64,000 nt of DNA. Origin: Marinobacter daepoensis DSM 16072. Its GTDB lineage: Bacteria > Pseudomonadota > Gammaproteobacteria > Pseudomonadales > Oleiphilaceae. Below, piece after piece: positions 53,660-63,845 of the stretch. The position numbers were made by a program, and so were the translations under genes. The notes under the pieces are model-generated. The model saw only the letters and a program-made list of their open reading frames with translations. It had not been told where the DNA came from and made no database searches. The stretch covers positions 296,027-360,026 of the forward strand of contig NZ_ATWI01000012.1 of NCBI RefSeq assembly GCF_000421165.1. The letters are read 5' to 3'. Positions within the stretch are counted from its first letter, which is position 1. Each line of letters starts with the position of its first letter.

Positions 53660-56293
53660 GTGATTCGGGTAGAACTGCCGGCGCTGATCGGGCGCCTTAA
53701 CGACATTTCACGCCAGGCTCTGGAAGCCTCCGCGGCCCTGTGCATCAGCCGTCAGGGCGCCGAGATTACCCCGGCGCACCTGCTGTTCAAACTGCTGGAA
53801 ACGCCGTTCTCGGATGTGCGCCAGATCCTCGAACACACCGGCATCAACCACCAGCAACTGCAACCCGTGGTGGGTGACAGCCTGAACGGTGAACCTCAGA
53901 CCGCCGAACCGTATCCGTCGTTCTCGCCGCTGCTGGTAGAACTGATGCAGGACGCCTGGCTGCTGGCCTCCACCGAACTCGGCCATACCGAACTGCGCTC
54001 CGGTGCGGTGTTCCTGGCCCTGCTGATGAACGCCGACCGCTACCTGATGCCCCGGGTGGCGCAGGCGCTGGTGGACATCAACCGGGAACAGCTGCGCAAG
54101 CAGTTTGATCGGGTAACCGAGGGTTCTGTGGAGCGTCCGCAGCTGATGGAAAACGGTGGTGCCAAGCCAGCGGTTGAAGCCGATATGGACCCGCTCAAAC
54201 GTTACGCCACCGACTTCACCAAGCTGGCCCGGGAAGACAAACTGGACCCCGTGGTGTGTCGCGATGCCGAGATCGATCAGATGATCGATATCCTCTGCCG
54301 TCGCCGCAAGAACAACCCCATCGTGGTGGGCGACGCAGGCGTGGGCAAAAGCGCCGTGGTGGAGGGCCTGGCCCTGCGCATCGTTAACGGCGACGTGCCG
54401 GACCGCCTGAAGAACGTCGAACTCTGGACCCTGGACATGGGTGCCCTGCAGGCCGGTGCCTCGGTGAAGGGCGAGTTTGAAAAACGCCTGAAGGGCGTGA
54501 TCGAAGCCGTGAAAGGTTCGGCGACCCCGATCATCCTGTTCATCGACGAAGCTCACACCCTGATCGGTGCGGGTAACAGCGAAGGTGGTTCCGACGCTGC
54601 CAACCTGCTGAAGCCAGCCCTGGCCCGTGGCGAACTGCGCACCATTGCTGCCACGACCTGGCGCGAGTACAAGAAATACTTCGAAAAAGACCCGGCTCTC
54701 AGCCGCCGGTTCCAACCGGTGGCACTGGACGAGCCAACGCCGGGCGAAGCAGTCCACATCCTCCGTGGCCTGCGCACGGTTTACGAAAAAGCCCATCAGG
54801 TACTGATTGCCGACAGCGCCCTTAAAGCCGCCGCAGAAATGTCCGCCCGTTATCTGGCCGGTCGCCAGCTGCCGGACAAGGCCATCGATGTTCTCGATAC
54901 CGCCTGCGCCCGGGTGAGTCTCAACCTGAGCACGCCGCCACGGCGCCTGAGCCATGTGCGCAGCGAGCTGCATCAGATGGCCATGGAACAGGATCTCATG
55001 AGCCGGGAGCATACGCTGGGGCAGAGTGTGGACCTGGAGCGGGAACAGGCATTGGAGCAGCACATCGCCGACCTGACCGCTGAATCCGAAGCGCTGGAGC
55101 AGAGCTGGAACGATCAGCGCGAACTCGTTGCCCGACTGGTCGAGATCCGCGATCAGCTGCTGACTGGAGAAGTGCCTGCAGCGGAGGTTGATGACGACAC
55201 CGATGATCCTGAAACGGAAGAACGCCCGGATCTGAAAAGTGAAGCCGCGGCCATCGAACAGGAACTGGCTGCACTGCAAGCCGATGAACCACTGGTACAC
55301 GCCCGGGTGGACGCCCGTCAGGTGGCTGAAGTCATTGCCGACTGGACCGGCATCCCGGTTAACCGCATGACCACGGATGAACTGGAAAAAATCACCCACT
55401 TGCCAGCGTATCTGCAGGCTCATATCAAAGGGCAGGATACTGCCATCGGCTGCCTGCACCAGCACCTGCTCACGGCCCGCGCCGACCTGCGCCGGCCGGG
55501 TCGCCCCATGGGGGCCTTCCTGCTGGTGGGCCCCAGTGGCGTGGGTAAAACCGAAACCGTGGTACAACTGGCGGAATTGCTATACGGCGGTCGCCAGTTC
55601 CTGACCACCATCAACATGTCGGAGTATCAGGAGAAGCACACCGTTTCGCGCCTGATCGGATCACCGCCGGGCTACGTTGGTTTTGGCGAAGGAGGCATCC
55701 TGACCGAAGCCATCCGCCAGAAACCGTATTCCGTGGTGCTGCTGGATGAAGTTGAAAAAGCGCACCCGGAAGTGCTGAACCTGTTTTACCAGGCATTCGA
55801 CAAAGGCGAACTGGCAGACGGCGAAGGTCGATTGATCGACTGCAAGAACGTGGTGTTCTTCCTGACCTCCAACCTGGGCTTCCAGACCATCGTCGAACAT
55901 GCCGAAGAGCCGGAGAAGATCGAGGAAGCCCTGTACCCGGAACTGGCCAACTTCTTCAAACCGGCGCTGCTGGCGCGTATGGAAGTGGTGCCATACCTGC
56001 CTCTGGGTGAAGACACTCTCAACCGCATCGTGGGTGACAAACTCCAGCGCCTGGCCGACCAGATCAAAGCCCGTTACCACACCGAGGTGGAACTGGAAGA
56101 GGGCCTGGTCGAAGCCATTCGCAGCCGCGCCACCAGAAGTGAAAACGGCGCGCGGATGCTGGAATCAATCATCGAAGGCGAACTGTTGCCACCGGTGTCG
56201 CTGGCGTTGCTGGAAAAACTGGCGGCCAGGGAGCCGGTGACGAAGGTGACGCTTGGGGTTACTGAAAATAAGTTCACGGGCACAGTTGCCTGA
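53660..56293 (+). CDS. tssH: TssH (ClpV), T6SS sheath-recycling AAA+ ATPase
   Basis: This protein of about 877 residues disassembles contracted sheath. It has a Clp-N double repeat (about 10-150), a first AAA+ domain with Walker A GDAGVGKS at 224-231 and [13 protein letters not shown], a middle coiled coil with an acidic insert, and a second AAA+ domain with Walker A GPSGVGKT from 624, [13 protein letters not shown] and [20 protein letters not shown]. It starts with GTG after AAGGAC, 11 bases after tssL; the ATG at 53615 lies inside tssL. Codon use in this gene and vasH is slightly richer in C-ending codons than in neighbours, by eye. Confidence 0.97.
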   Translation: MIRVELPALIGRLNDISRQALEASAALCISRQGAEITPAHLLFKLLETPFSDVRQILEHTGINHQQLQPVVGDSLNGEPQTAEPYPSFSPLLVELMQDAWLLASTELGHTELRSGAVFLALLMNADRYLMPRVAQALVDINREQLRKQFDRVTEGSVERPQLMENGGAKPAVEADMDPLKRYATDFTKLAREDKLDPVVCRDAEIDQMIDILCRRRKNNPIVVGDAGVGKSAVVEGLALRIVNGDVPDRLKNVELWTLDMGALQAGASVKGEFEKRLKGVIEAVKGSATPIILFIDEAHTLIGAGNSEGGSDAANLLKPALARGELRTIAATTWREYKKYFEKDPALSRRFQPVALDEPTPGEAVHILRGLRTVYEKAHQVLIADSALKAAAEMSARYLAGRQLPDKAIDVLDTACARVSLNLSTPPRRLSHVRSELHQMAMEQDLMSREHTLGQSVDLEREQALEQHIADLTAESEALEQSWNDQRELVARLVEIRDQLLTGEVPAAEVDDDTDDPETEERPDLKSEAAAIEQELAALQADEPLVHARVDARQVAEVIADWTGIPVNRMTTDELEKITHLPAYLQAHIKGQDTAIGCLHQHLLTARADLRRPGRPMGAFLLVGPSGVGKTETVVQLAELLYGGRQFLTTINMSEYQEKHTVSRLIGSPPGYVGFGEGGILTEAIRQKPYSVVLLDEVEKAHPEVLNLFYQAFDKGELADGEGRLIDCKNVVFFLTSNLGFQTIVEHAEEPEKIEEALYPELANFFKPALLARMEVVPYLPLGEDTLNRIVGDKLQRLADQIKARYHTEVELEEGLVEAIRSRATRSENGARMLESIIEGELLPPVSLALLEKLAAREPVTKVTLGVTENKFTGTVA

Positions 56294-56320
56294 ATTTCAG
56301 GCTGACTGAATCGTAGCGTG

Positions 56321-56421
56321 CCGTGGGGGATAGCTTTCCGACCCCCTGCGGAGCCAGGGATGGCGGAGCGGAGCGTACAGGGATGTATTCACAGCGTGTT
56401 TTGGAAAGCTATCCCCCACGG
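56321..56421. repeat. REP-like intergenic element with 19-base inverted arms
   Basis: CCGTGGGGGATAGCTTTCC (56321-56339) and its exact reverse complement (56403-56421) enclose 63 bases that contain GGATGGCGGAGCGGAGCGTA and GGGATGTATTCACAGCG. It fills most of the 167-base gap between tssH and vasH. Size, arms and place are like repetitive extragenic palindromes; the middle looks familiar to me from Marinobacter intergenic DNA, which is recall, not a search. As RNA it would form a long hairpin that could attenuate vasH. Confidence 0.75.
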
Positions 56422-56460
56422 TGTGCGGGCGGCGATCTCCATGAAGAAGGAACGATATCA

Positions 56461-58035
56461 ATGGGACGGATGCAGAAGGAACTGCACACCGGCATCGATT
56501 TGGCGGTGGCACTGATCAAACAGGACACCCTGCCAGCACTGTTGAATACCGCCACCCGCCAGCTCGAAAATGCCTTTGGGCTGAGCAAATGCTGGGCGCT
56601 TGAGCTCGACCTCAGTGGCCGGACCCTGCACTGCACCAAGCTGGACGACGCGGGCGAATTCGATTGCAACGACTTCAGTCATCCTTTTGCCCACGTCCTG
56701 CAGACGGGTCAGCCGCGGGAACTTACCCGCGCGGCAAGCTATCGTCTGGACCATGCCGGCTTCCAGGGGCTCCTTGAACTCAGCGGGCGCCCGAGAAGCT
56801 TCTGGCTGGAACCGCTGAAAGGTGAAGATGGCCGCACCCTCGGCATGCTCGTGTTATGTGGCGACCATCCCGACTGGCAAGGAATCGTGACTCAGCCGCT
56901 GTACAGCGGTCTGAAACAACTGCTGGTACATCAGTGGATCAGCCAGCTGCAAACCCGTGACCAAGTGTGGCAACGACGCCTGCTTAAGCGGTCTCTGGAC
57001 CATTTGCACGACGCGGAAACCCTGCGCCAGCGCTGTGCTCAACTGGCGACCACACTCGTGGGCAACTCCGAGGCCATGACGAACCTCCGGGCCCAGGTGG
57101 TGCGTGCGGCTGGCAGCCAGCTGTCGGTATTGATCCAGGGCGAAACCGGGAGTGGCAAAGATGTGGTGGCGCAAGGCATTCATGACCTCTCTGACCGGGC
57201 AACGGGGCCCATGGTGGTGGTCAATTGTGCCGCCATTCCAGACACCCTTCTGGAGAGTGAGCTGTTCGGGCACACCAAAGGTGCCTTCTCTGGCGCGGAT
57301 CAGGCCAAAGAGGGCCTTCTGGCTCAGGCCAACGGCGGCACTCTGTTCCTGGATGAAATCGGTGACATGCCGATGGCGCTGCAGTCCAAGCTGCTGAGAG
57401 TTCTGGAAAGCCGGCAATTCCGCCCGTTGGGGGCCCGCGAGGAACAGCATTCGGATTTCCGTCTGGTGGCGGCAACGCACCAGCCACTGCAGGAGGGCAT
57501 TGAGGGTGGCCGGTTTCGCCGAGACCTGTTCTACCGGCTCAGCCAGTTCCCATTGCGAGTTCTGCCGCTGCGAGAACGCAGTGAGGATCTGGAGGCACTC
57601 AGCCGTCACTTTGTCCGGCTTTACACCCAGAGAGAGGGCGGTGGGCCGCTGGGGATCAGCAGTCACGCCCTGAGTGCGCTGGCAGGCTACAACTTTCCGG
57701 GTAATGTTCGGGAGCTACGCAACATTATCGAGCTGGCGTGCCTGCAAACCCCCGCTGGTGACGATATCCAGCCCGAGGTTCTGCGTTTGGACGACCTGTT
57801 TGCCGAGTCGTCGGAAGCGCCTGAAGCGTTGGTCGAGGCCCAAGCCATGTCCGGCGTGCCGACGGCGGATGATATTCACGATCTGAAAGCCGCGGCACAG
57901 GCTTTTGAAGCCGCAGTTATCCGTGAGCGTTTGCGTCAATACGGCGGTAACCGTGCCCAGGCGGCGGAAAGCCTGGGCTTGCCCAAACGCACCCTGGCCC
58001 ATAAATGTCTGAAGTATCAGGTAACCGACGTATGA
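56461..58035 (+). CDS. vasH: VasH, sigma-54-dependent T6SS transcription activator
   Basis: This protein of about 524 residues has an N-terminal GAF-like sensor (about 20-170), a central sigma-54 AAA+ domain and a C-terminal Fis-type helix-turn-helix (NRAQAAESLGLPKRTLAHKC). Visible motifs are Walker A GETGSGKD, GAFSGA at 274-279 (a Ser variant of the sigma-54 contact loop GAFTGA), and LFLDEIGDMP. In V. cholerae VasH turns on hcp and vgrG genes with sigma-54. I chose the ATG at 56461 after AGGAAC; in-frame starts further up fall inside the repeat. Confidence 0.94.
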   Translation: MGRMQKELHTGIDLAVALIKQDTLPALLNTATRQLENAFGLSKCWALELDLSGRTLHCTKLDDAGEFDCNDFSHPFAHVLQTGQPRELTRAASYRLDHAGFQGLLELSGRPRSFWLEPLKGEDGRTLGMLVLCGDHPDWQGIVTQPLYSGLKQLLVHQWISQLQTRDQVWQRRLLKRSLDHLHDAETLRQRCAQLATTLVGNSEAMTNLRAQVVRAAGSQLSVLIQGETGSGKDVVAQGIHDLSDRATGPMVVVNCAAIPDTLLESELFGHTKGAFSGADQAKEGLLAQANGGTLFLDEIGDMPMALQSKLLRVLESRQFRPLGAREEQHSDFRLVAATHQPLQEGIEGGRFRRDLFYRLSQFPLRVLPLRERSEDLEALSRHFVRLYTQREGGGPLGISSHALSALAGYNFPGNVRELRNIIELACLQTPAGDDIQPEVLRLDDLFAESSEAPEALVEAQAMSGVPTADDIHDLKAAAQAFEAAVIRERLRQYGGNRAQAAESLGLPKRTLAHKCLKYQVTDV

Positions 58036-58667
58036 CCCTGAAAGATTCTTTCCGTTTTACCCTGCTGGCTTTGCTGCTGGCAAGCACCAGCAGTTGGGCT
58101 GATTCCCGGTTGATCCAGGCTGAGGCCTGTACCGAAGAAGCGAACCGTCTGGAGCGATTGGCCTGCTTCGATGAGTTGTTTGGCACGCCCCTCGCTCGTT
58201 ATGAATCTGGCCAGCGTCTGCCGCTGGTGAATCAGACAGAGCGCTGGCGCCGGGTATTTGCTCAGGCAGAAGGGGATGACGCGGGTGGGGTGGTCTACCG
58301 GGATACCGGGGCGGTTGTTGGTCAACTGGTGACCGTGACGGCGCTGGGCGTTAAACCGCCCCGGCCCGTGTTGTCCCTGCAGTGTCACAACAACATTACC
58401 GAACTGGCGATCATGCTGCCGGAGCCTCTGGACCGTGAGCGAGTTCAGGTTACCCTCGGGGCTCACCGTGCGCAGTGGCGGGTGCGGGATGAAGGGTTGG
58501 TGGTCAGCGCGGGCCGCGGACTGCCCGCTATTCGGGCGGTACTGGACATTGTTGGGCAACCGGATGTGCGTCTGAATGCCGGCGTACCGGAATTGGACGG
58601 ATTGTTGTTTGACCTCACCGGCTTTGCCGAGGCGATCCGGCCTCTGCGGCAGACCTGCGGCTGGTAA
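58032..58667 (+). CDS. vasI: VasI/TagO-like T6SS-associated periplasmic protein
   Basis: This protein of about 211 residues has a signal peptide (FTLLALLLASTSSWA), then CTEEANRLERLACFDELFG, a Cys-rich start shared by VasI/TagO proteins, and a C-terminal FAEAIRPLRQTCGW. The reading of its role rests mainly on position between vasH and tssA, as in the V. cholerae cluster (VCA0118), and on this motif. Exact function is not established. The ATG overlaps the vasH stop by four bases. Confidence 0.85.
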   Translation: MTLKDSFRFTLLALLLASTSSWADSRLIQAEACTEEANRLERLACFDELFGTPLARYESGQRLPLVNQTERWRRVFAQAEGDDAGGVVYRDTGAVVGQLVTVTALGVKPPRPVLSLQCHNNITELAIMLPEPLDRERVQVTLGAHRAQWRVRDEGLVVSAGRGLPAIRAVLDIVGQPDVRLNAGVPELDGLLFDLTGFAEAIRPLRQTCGW

Positions 58668-58679
58668 GGGGGCGGGATC

Positions 58680-60125
58680 ATGCAAGTTATTGAGCAGCAT
58701 CCGTACGTTGATCAGGTGCTTTCGCCGATTCCCGGGAAAACCGGGGTGGGTGAAAGTCTGGCTGAAGACAGCGCGCTGGAATTTCTTGAAGACGAGATCA
58801 TGAAAGTGGGGTCGCTGGCCCACAACGATATCGACTGGCCCAAAGTGGAAAGCGAAGCACTGAAACTGCTGGCGGACCGAAGCAAGGACATCAAGGTACT
58901 GGGCTTTGTCATGCTCAGCTTGCAGCGCGGTGGCGATGGTGAACGATTTGCACTGTCGTTGTACCTGCTGCACCGGGTGTTGAACGACTGGTGGGAAAAC
59001 GCGTGGCCGTATCCGGGGGCCAAGGGGCAGCGAGCCCGCAAGATGCTGTTCACTCAGATACTGCAACGAGCGCTCAAAGCCGTCGAGAGCCTGAGTTTTG
59101 ACGCCAGCGTAGGGGATGGTCGCCATTTCTGCCTGGATTTGGTGGACAAGCTGGATACTCAGGCCAAAGACCGGGACCTGCCTGACGATGCCCTGTTTGA
59201 CCTGAAGCGGGCCGTGGAAAAACTGCCGAAGCCGGATCAGGCCCCGGCGCCCCGGGCCGCTTCCGAAAACGCGACGACAACCCGGCAAGAAAGCCAGGCC
59301 AGCTCACCCTCCTCCGGTTCAGCCGGTTCAAACGGCGCGGCCGCGTCGCTGGGCAATCTGACTCTCGACCCGGGCAATGAGCGTGCGACCCGTCAGAGCC
59401 TGCTCAAGGTCGCTGAACTCCTGACCAGCAGCGAACCGGACAACCCGTTGGGGTACCAGATGCGCCGGTATGCCATCTGGCAGAGTATCACCAGCCTGCC
59501 GCCAACCCGGGATGGCAAGCGCACTGATCTGGCAGCGGTGAGCGCGGACCGTGTGGCGGAATATCAGGAAACACTGGAGAAGGCGCCAGACCCTGAACTG
59601 TGGCAGCGGATTGAACAGAGCCTGTCGGTGAGCCCGTTCTGGCTGGATGGCCACTGGCTCAGCGCCCGGGCAGCCATGGCCCTTGGTCATACCGAGTGCG
59701 CGGAGGCCATCCGGGAAGCTCTGAAAGGTTTTGTCGACCGCCTGCCACAACTGACCGAACTCACGTTCAATGATAGCACTCCGTTTTTGGGTGATGACGC
59801 AACCGACTGGATGCACACCGCCCCAGCGGCGGGCAAAGGCGGGGGCGCCGCCAACCCCTGGGATCAGGCTTTTGACAGTGCTCTTGAGCTGGTACGGCAG
59901 AACAAACTGGCCCCGGCCATGGAATTGCTGGAACAAGGTCTGGCCGATGCCCGTGAACCCAGGGAGCGTTTTTACTGGCGCCTGGCGACGGCCCGACTGC
60001 TCAAAGAAACCGGCCTCAAAGCCCTGGCTGCTGAACAGATACAGGACCTGAAACATCAGGTTCAGGGGCGGGTTCTCGATGACTGGGAACCAGCGCTCAT
60101 CAAACAATTGGATCGACTGGCGTAA
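58680..60125 (+). CDS. tssA: TssA (VasJ), T6SS assembly cap protein
   Basis: This 481-residue protein has an ImpA-type N-terminal domain (DIDWPKVESEALKLLADRSK, LSLYLLHRVLNDWWENAWPY), a Ser/Ala-rich linker at about 180-220, and a C-terminal VasJ-type domain (PLGYQMRRYAIWQSITSLPP, LSVSPFWLDGHWLSARAAMA). TssA primes and caps the growing tail. It starts after GGGGCGGGA, 12 bases past vasI. Confidence 0.93.
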   Translation: MQVIEQHPYVDQVLSPIPGKTGVGESLAEDSALEFLEDEIMKVGSLAHNDIDWPKVESEALKLLADRSKDIKVLGFVMLSLQRGGDGERFALSLYLLHRVLNDWWENAWPYPGAKGQRARKMLFTQILQRALKAVESLSFDASVGDGRHFCLDLVDKLDTQAKDRDLPDDALFDLKRAVEKLPKPDQAPAPRAASENATTTRQESQASSPSSGSAGSNGAAASLGNLTLDPGNERATRQSLLKVAELLTSSEPDNPLGYQMRRYAIWQSITSLPPTRDGKRTDLAAVSADRVAEYQETLEKAPDPELWQRIEQSLSVSPFWLDGHWLSARAAMALGHTECAEAIREALKGFVDRLPQLTELTFNDSTPFLGDDATDWMHTAPAAGKGGGAANPWDQAFDSALELVRQNKLAPAMELLEQGLADAREPRERFYWRLATARLLKETGLKALAAEQIQDLKHQVQGRVLDDWEPALIKQLDRLA

Positions 60126-60161
60126 CACTCGCAAGACGCAACGAACGCAGGAATGGAAACC

Positions 60162-63100
60162 ATGTGGAGAAAAGCATTACTCATTGGTCGTTGGCTTCTG
60201 CCCTATATCCGCAGCGCCGCTCCCGTTACCCTGATACTGGGTGTGGTCGCCCTGCTGGTGGCCACCTGGTGGCTGGGGCCCCGGCTGGAGATTAACGGCG
60301 ACTACCCGCTGATGGCCTGGCAGATGCGTGCTCTGGTTACCCTTGGTGTGGTTCTGATGGTCGTGATTGTCTGGGGCACCATGCTGGCGCGACGTCTTGG
60401 GAAAGTGAACAAGGCCAAGGCTGAGGAACAACGGGAACAGGAAGACCCGATTCTGCCCATGGAGCGCCGCCAACAGCGGCTGCTGGACCGACAGTTGCAG
60501 GCCCTGAAAAGCAATTTACCGGGCCGCAAGGGTCTGTACCGGCTGCCCTGGTACCTGGTGATGGGGCTGGAAGACGCGGGCAAGACCAGCCTGATTCAGC
60601 GGGCCGGGCAAACCTACACCCTCACCAACGTGACCCGTAACAACCGCGGCGATCGCAATCCGTTCAGCTTTGACTGGTGGATTGGTGACAACGGCGTGTT
60701 AATCGATCCGGATGGAGAGTTGCTGAGCCAGAATCAGGGCGAGGGAGCCACCGGGGAAATTCAGAACCGGCTCTGGAACCACTTTATAGCCTGGTTGGAA
60801 CGCAGTCGCCCCCAACGGCCGCTCAACGGCGTTATTCTGGCGGTGGATCTTGCCCGTCTCAGTACCTCCAGTGACCAGCAGCGGGAAGCTCAGGCGATCC
60901 TGCTGCGGACCCGCCTGCGGGAACTGATGGAACAGCTGGGGTCGCGGTTGCCGGTGTATGTGACGTTCACCAAAATGGACCTGATGTATGGCTTTGCACC
61001 GTTCGTCCGCACACTCAGCAAGACCGAGAAAGAGCAGGCGCTGGGCTTTACCTTCCGGATGGACGGACCGCAGGATCAAGATCAGTGGCTGGAGCAGTTT
61101 GCTGAACGTTACAGCAACATGGTGGATGAACTCACCGACCGCCTGCCTGATGTTCTGGCCAATACCCGGGACAATGAAGAGCGGGCGGCGGTCTATTCCT
61201 TTACCCGACAGCTGGCGGGCCTGAAGCCGGCGATGGAGCAGTTCCTCACCGACTTGCTGTCTGCGGACGCTTTCTCCACACCGGCGTTGGTGCGAGGCAC
61301 CTATTTTACGTCGGTGTTGCAGGAAGGCGTACCGGAAGACGCGTTTGTGTCTGCCGCTGCCCGAAGTTATCAGATGTCAGACCCGATCCAGCCAGCCCAG
61401 CGTGGCGGCCAGTCAGTCAGCCTGTTCACCCGAAGCCTGTTCCCGGACATCATCTATCCCGAGGCAGGACTGGCGGGGGACAATCGCCGAGTGGTGCGCC
61501 AGCGCCACCGCCGGGTGGCCGTAGCGGCCGTAGTGGCGGTTGCCGCTGGTGCCGGTATGACCGCGGGCTGGCAGCATTACTTTATCCAGAACGCCGACGC
61601 GGCGGCTCAGGTGGAAAACCGGGTAAAAAGCTACCTGAACGACTGGCAGCCGGTAGGCTACGAGCCGGACTCCACCGGCCGGAACCTGCTGCAACCGCTG
61701 GATGAATTGCGAGACGCTACCCTGGCGTTCGGTGACTATCGGAAGGAATGGCCACTGGTAACCGATATGGGGTTGTATCAGGGGCACCGAATCGGCCCCG
61801 AAGTGGACAAAGCTTACCTGAACATGCTCGCCTACCAGTACCTTCCTGCCCTGATGTTCGGGGTGATGGAAGAGATGGGCCGGGCACCGGACAACAGCCC
61901 GGAACGTCTGGAACACCTGAGGGTGTTGCGCATGCTGTACGACGCCAGCGGTCGCCGTACCGACATCGTATCCGGATACATGCGTGAGTACTGGCAGGCC
62001 CGCTTCCCCGGCCAGCGCGATGTGCAGAATCGCCTGTACGGGCACCTGCAATACGCCATGGCCCACACCGATCTTTCAGACCTGGCCGCCAACGGGGATA
62101 CAACCGCGACCATGGCGCTGGCGCCTTTCCGGAGCAGCGTGGAGTGGGCTCAGCATGAGCTTGGCCGTATCAGCACCCCCGACCGGGTTTATCGTGAACT
62201 GGAAAACGAAGCGAGCCGCGATTTCCCGACACCGCTGGAGTTGGCCCGCAGTTCCGGGCCGGCGTTCTCCACCGTGTTCACCCGGATGGACCGCTACGGC
62301 GAGCCGCTTGCAGAGGATGTCCCGTCTGAGCAGGACCCGCTCTCGATACCTGCCCTGCTGACCCGGGAAGGGTTGGAAAAGTGGTTCCTGCGTGAGTCCG
62401 GGTCGGTCACCGAGCTGGCACTGATTGATGCCTGGGTACTGGGCCGCCGGAACGATGTGGATTTCAGCAAAGCGGACGAAGCGGAGCTGCTGGCCAGCCT
62501 GCAAACATTGTACGCTGAGCATTACGCTGACGCCTGGCGAACGGCCATCAGCCGGGTGGATGTGCATCGTTTTGAGGACCTGAACCACGGGGTGCGTATT
62601 CTTGACAGCCTGACCAGTGGGCACGAGCCCCTGGCCCGGCTGCTGGCACAAGTGCGGGACAACACCCGGCTGATCCCGGTGGGTGATGGCGAAGCCGAAG
62701 CCGCTCGAAAACTGCTGGAGCAATCCCCCCATTACCGGATGCTTCAGGACATTGAGCGCCAGTTCAGCAACCTGAACCAGCTCACTCGCAAACAGGGAGA
62801 GGACCCCTCCGGGCTGGAGGAAATCATGCTGGTGGTGGCTGAGCTGCACGAGTACATGCGCAACATTCAGGAATCGCCAGACACGGGGAAAGCGGCCCTC
62901 AGTGCGGCCCGGGCCCGCATGGGGTTGCAGGGTGCCGATCCGATTTTCACCTTGCAGCGCATGGCCGGCCATCAGCCTGAGCCCCTGAACCGGATACTGA
63001 ACCGCCTGGCCACCGAGAGCTGGCGGGTTGTGCTCGACAGCGCTGTTGCCCAGTTGGAACGCAACTGGTATCGAGAGGTTTACCAGCCCTTCCAGCAGAA

Positions 63101-63746
63101 TCTGGCCCGGCACTATCCGTTCACTCAAGGGGCTGGCCGTGACGCCGCGCTGCAGGATTTCGAGCGATTCTTCGCCCCGGATGGCATTCTGGAAACCTTC
63201 TATAACGACAACCTGAAGTTGTTCCTGGAAGACCACCCGGAGCATGTGGGTGACGCCCGCCGTGCCAGCCTGGTGCGCCGGGATGTGGTTGCCGCACTGG
63301 AACGGGCCCGGCAGATTCGTCAGGCGTTCTTCACCCGCAGCGGTACGCTGGATGTGGAGTTTGCTCTGGAGCCTCTGAACCTGAGCAACAACAAACGCCG
63401 CTCGGTGGTGAACATCGACGGCCAGTTGGTGGAATTCTCCCACGGGCCCAGCCAGAGCATTCCTTTGGTGTGGCCGAACACCCTGAGGGATACCGTGGAG
63501 AGCCGGGTAACGCTGGTGCCGATACAGGTCAACCGCTCGCCCCGGAGCCTCTCCGAGAGTGGCCCCTGGGCGCTGTTCCGGTTGCTGGGTAAAGCGGACA
63601 TTACCGGTGTCAGCAGCAATGCGGTGGATGTGAAGTTCACGGTGGATGACGGTGAAATGCGTTATCGCCTGCATGCGGCCAGCAACACCAACCCGTTCAC
63701 AGAGCAATTGCTCTCAGGGTACCGCATACCCCGCAGCTTGTATTAA
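60162..63746 (+). CDS. tssM: TssM (VasK/IcmF), T6SS inner-membrane complex protein
   Basis: This protein of about 1194 residues has two N-terminal membrane helices (about 20-38 and 55-74), a cytoplasmic NTPase-like domain with Walker A GLEDAGKTS at 135-143 and TFTKMDLMYGF, a third helix near 452-472 (VAVAAVVAVAAGAGMTAGW), and a large periplasmic region ending in the C-terminal domain that binds TssJ (LVEFSHGPSQSIPLVWPN, WALFRLLGKADI). The ATG at 60162 has AGGA nine bases upstream; the ATG at 60153 lies right against that site. Confidence 0.96.
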   Translation: MWRKALLIGRWLLPYIRSAAPVTLILGVVALLVATWWLGPRLEINGDYPLMAWQMRALVTLGVVLMVVIVWGTMLARRLGKVNKAKAEEQREQEDPILPMERRQQRLLDRQLQALKSNLPGRKGLYRLPWYLVMGLEDAGKTSLIQRAGQTYTLTNVTRNNRGDRNPFSFDWWIGDNGVLIDPDGELLSQNQGEGATGEIQNRLWNHFIAWLERSRPQRPLNGVILAVDLARLSTSSDQQREAQAILLRTRLRELMEQLGSRLPVYVTFTKMDLMYGFAPFVRTLSKTEKEQALGFTFRMDGPQDQDQWLEQFAERYSNMVDELTDRLPDVLANTRDNEERAAVYSFTRQLAGLKPAMEQFLTDLLSADAFSTPALVRGTYFTSVLQEGVPEDAFVSAAARSYQMSDPIQPAQRGGQSVSLFTRSLFPDIIYPEAGLAGDNRRVVRQRHRRVAVAAVVAVAAGAGMTAGWQHYFIQNADAAAQVENRVKSYLNDWQPVGYEPDSTGRNLLQPLDELRDATLAFGDYRKEWPLVTDMGLYQGHRIGPEVDKAYLNMLAYQYLPALMFGVMEEMGRAPDNSPERLEHLRVLRMLYDASGRRTDIVSGYMREYWQARFPGQRDVQNRLYGHLQYAMAHTDLSDLAANGDTTATMALAPFRSSVEWAQHELGRISTPDRVYRELENEASRDFPTPLELARSSGPAFSTVFTRMDRYGEPLAEDVPSEQDPLSIPALLTREGLEKWFLRESGSVTELALIDAWVLGRRNDVDFSKADEAELLASLQTLYAEHYADAWRTAISRVDVHRFEDLNHGVRILDSLTSGHEPLARLLAQVRDNTRLIPVGDGEAEAARKLLEQSPHYRMLQDIERQFSNLNQLTRKQGEDPSGLEEIMLVVAELHEYMRNIQESPDTGKAALSAARARMGLQGADPIFTLQRMAGHQPEPLNRILNRLATESWRVVLDSAVAQLERNWYREVYQPFQQNLARHYPFTQGAGRDAALQDFERFFAPDGILETFYNDNLKLFLEDHPEHVGDARRASLVRRDVVAALERARQIRQAFFTRSGTLDVEFALEPLNLSNNKRRSVVNIDGQLVEFSHGPSQSIPLVWPNTLRDTVESRVTLVPIQVNRSPRSLSESGPWALFRLLGKADITGVSSNAVDVKFTVDDGEMRYRLHAASNTNPFTEQLLSGYRIPRSLY

Positions 63747-63845
63747 ACTGTGCGTCGGCATTCATGGGAGACTGTGGGTGCCGATGGCCCAGCACCGGGA
63801 GCGTGCGGGTAAAACGGACATATTCAATCTTCAGGGACCGAAGTC

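Noticed and set aside
53708..55567. A 619-codon open frame on the minus strand opposite tssH
   Set aside because: Shadow of tssH, whose two AAA+ domains are complete on the plus strand. The same holds for long antisense frames at 62076-63707, 58017-59288 and 18726-19913.
63747..63845. sigma-54 promoter before vgrG
   Set aside because: I looked for GG-N10-GC with a TTGC-like -12 and found none in the 99-base gap; only a weak 6-base inverted repeat is present.
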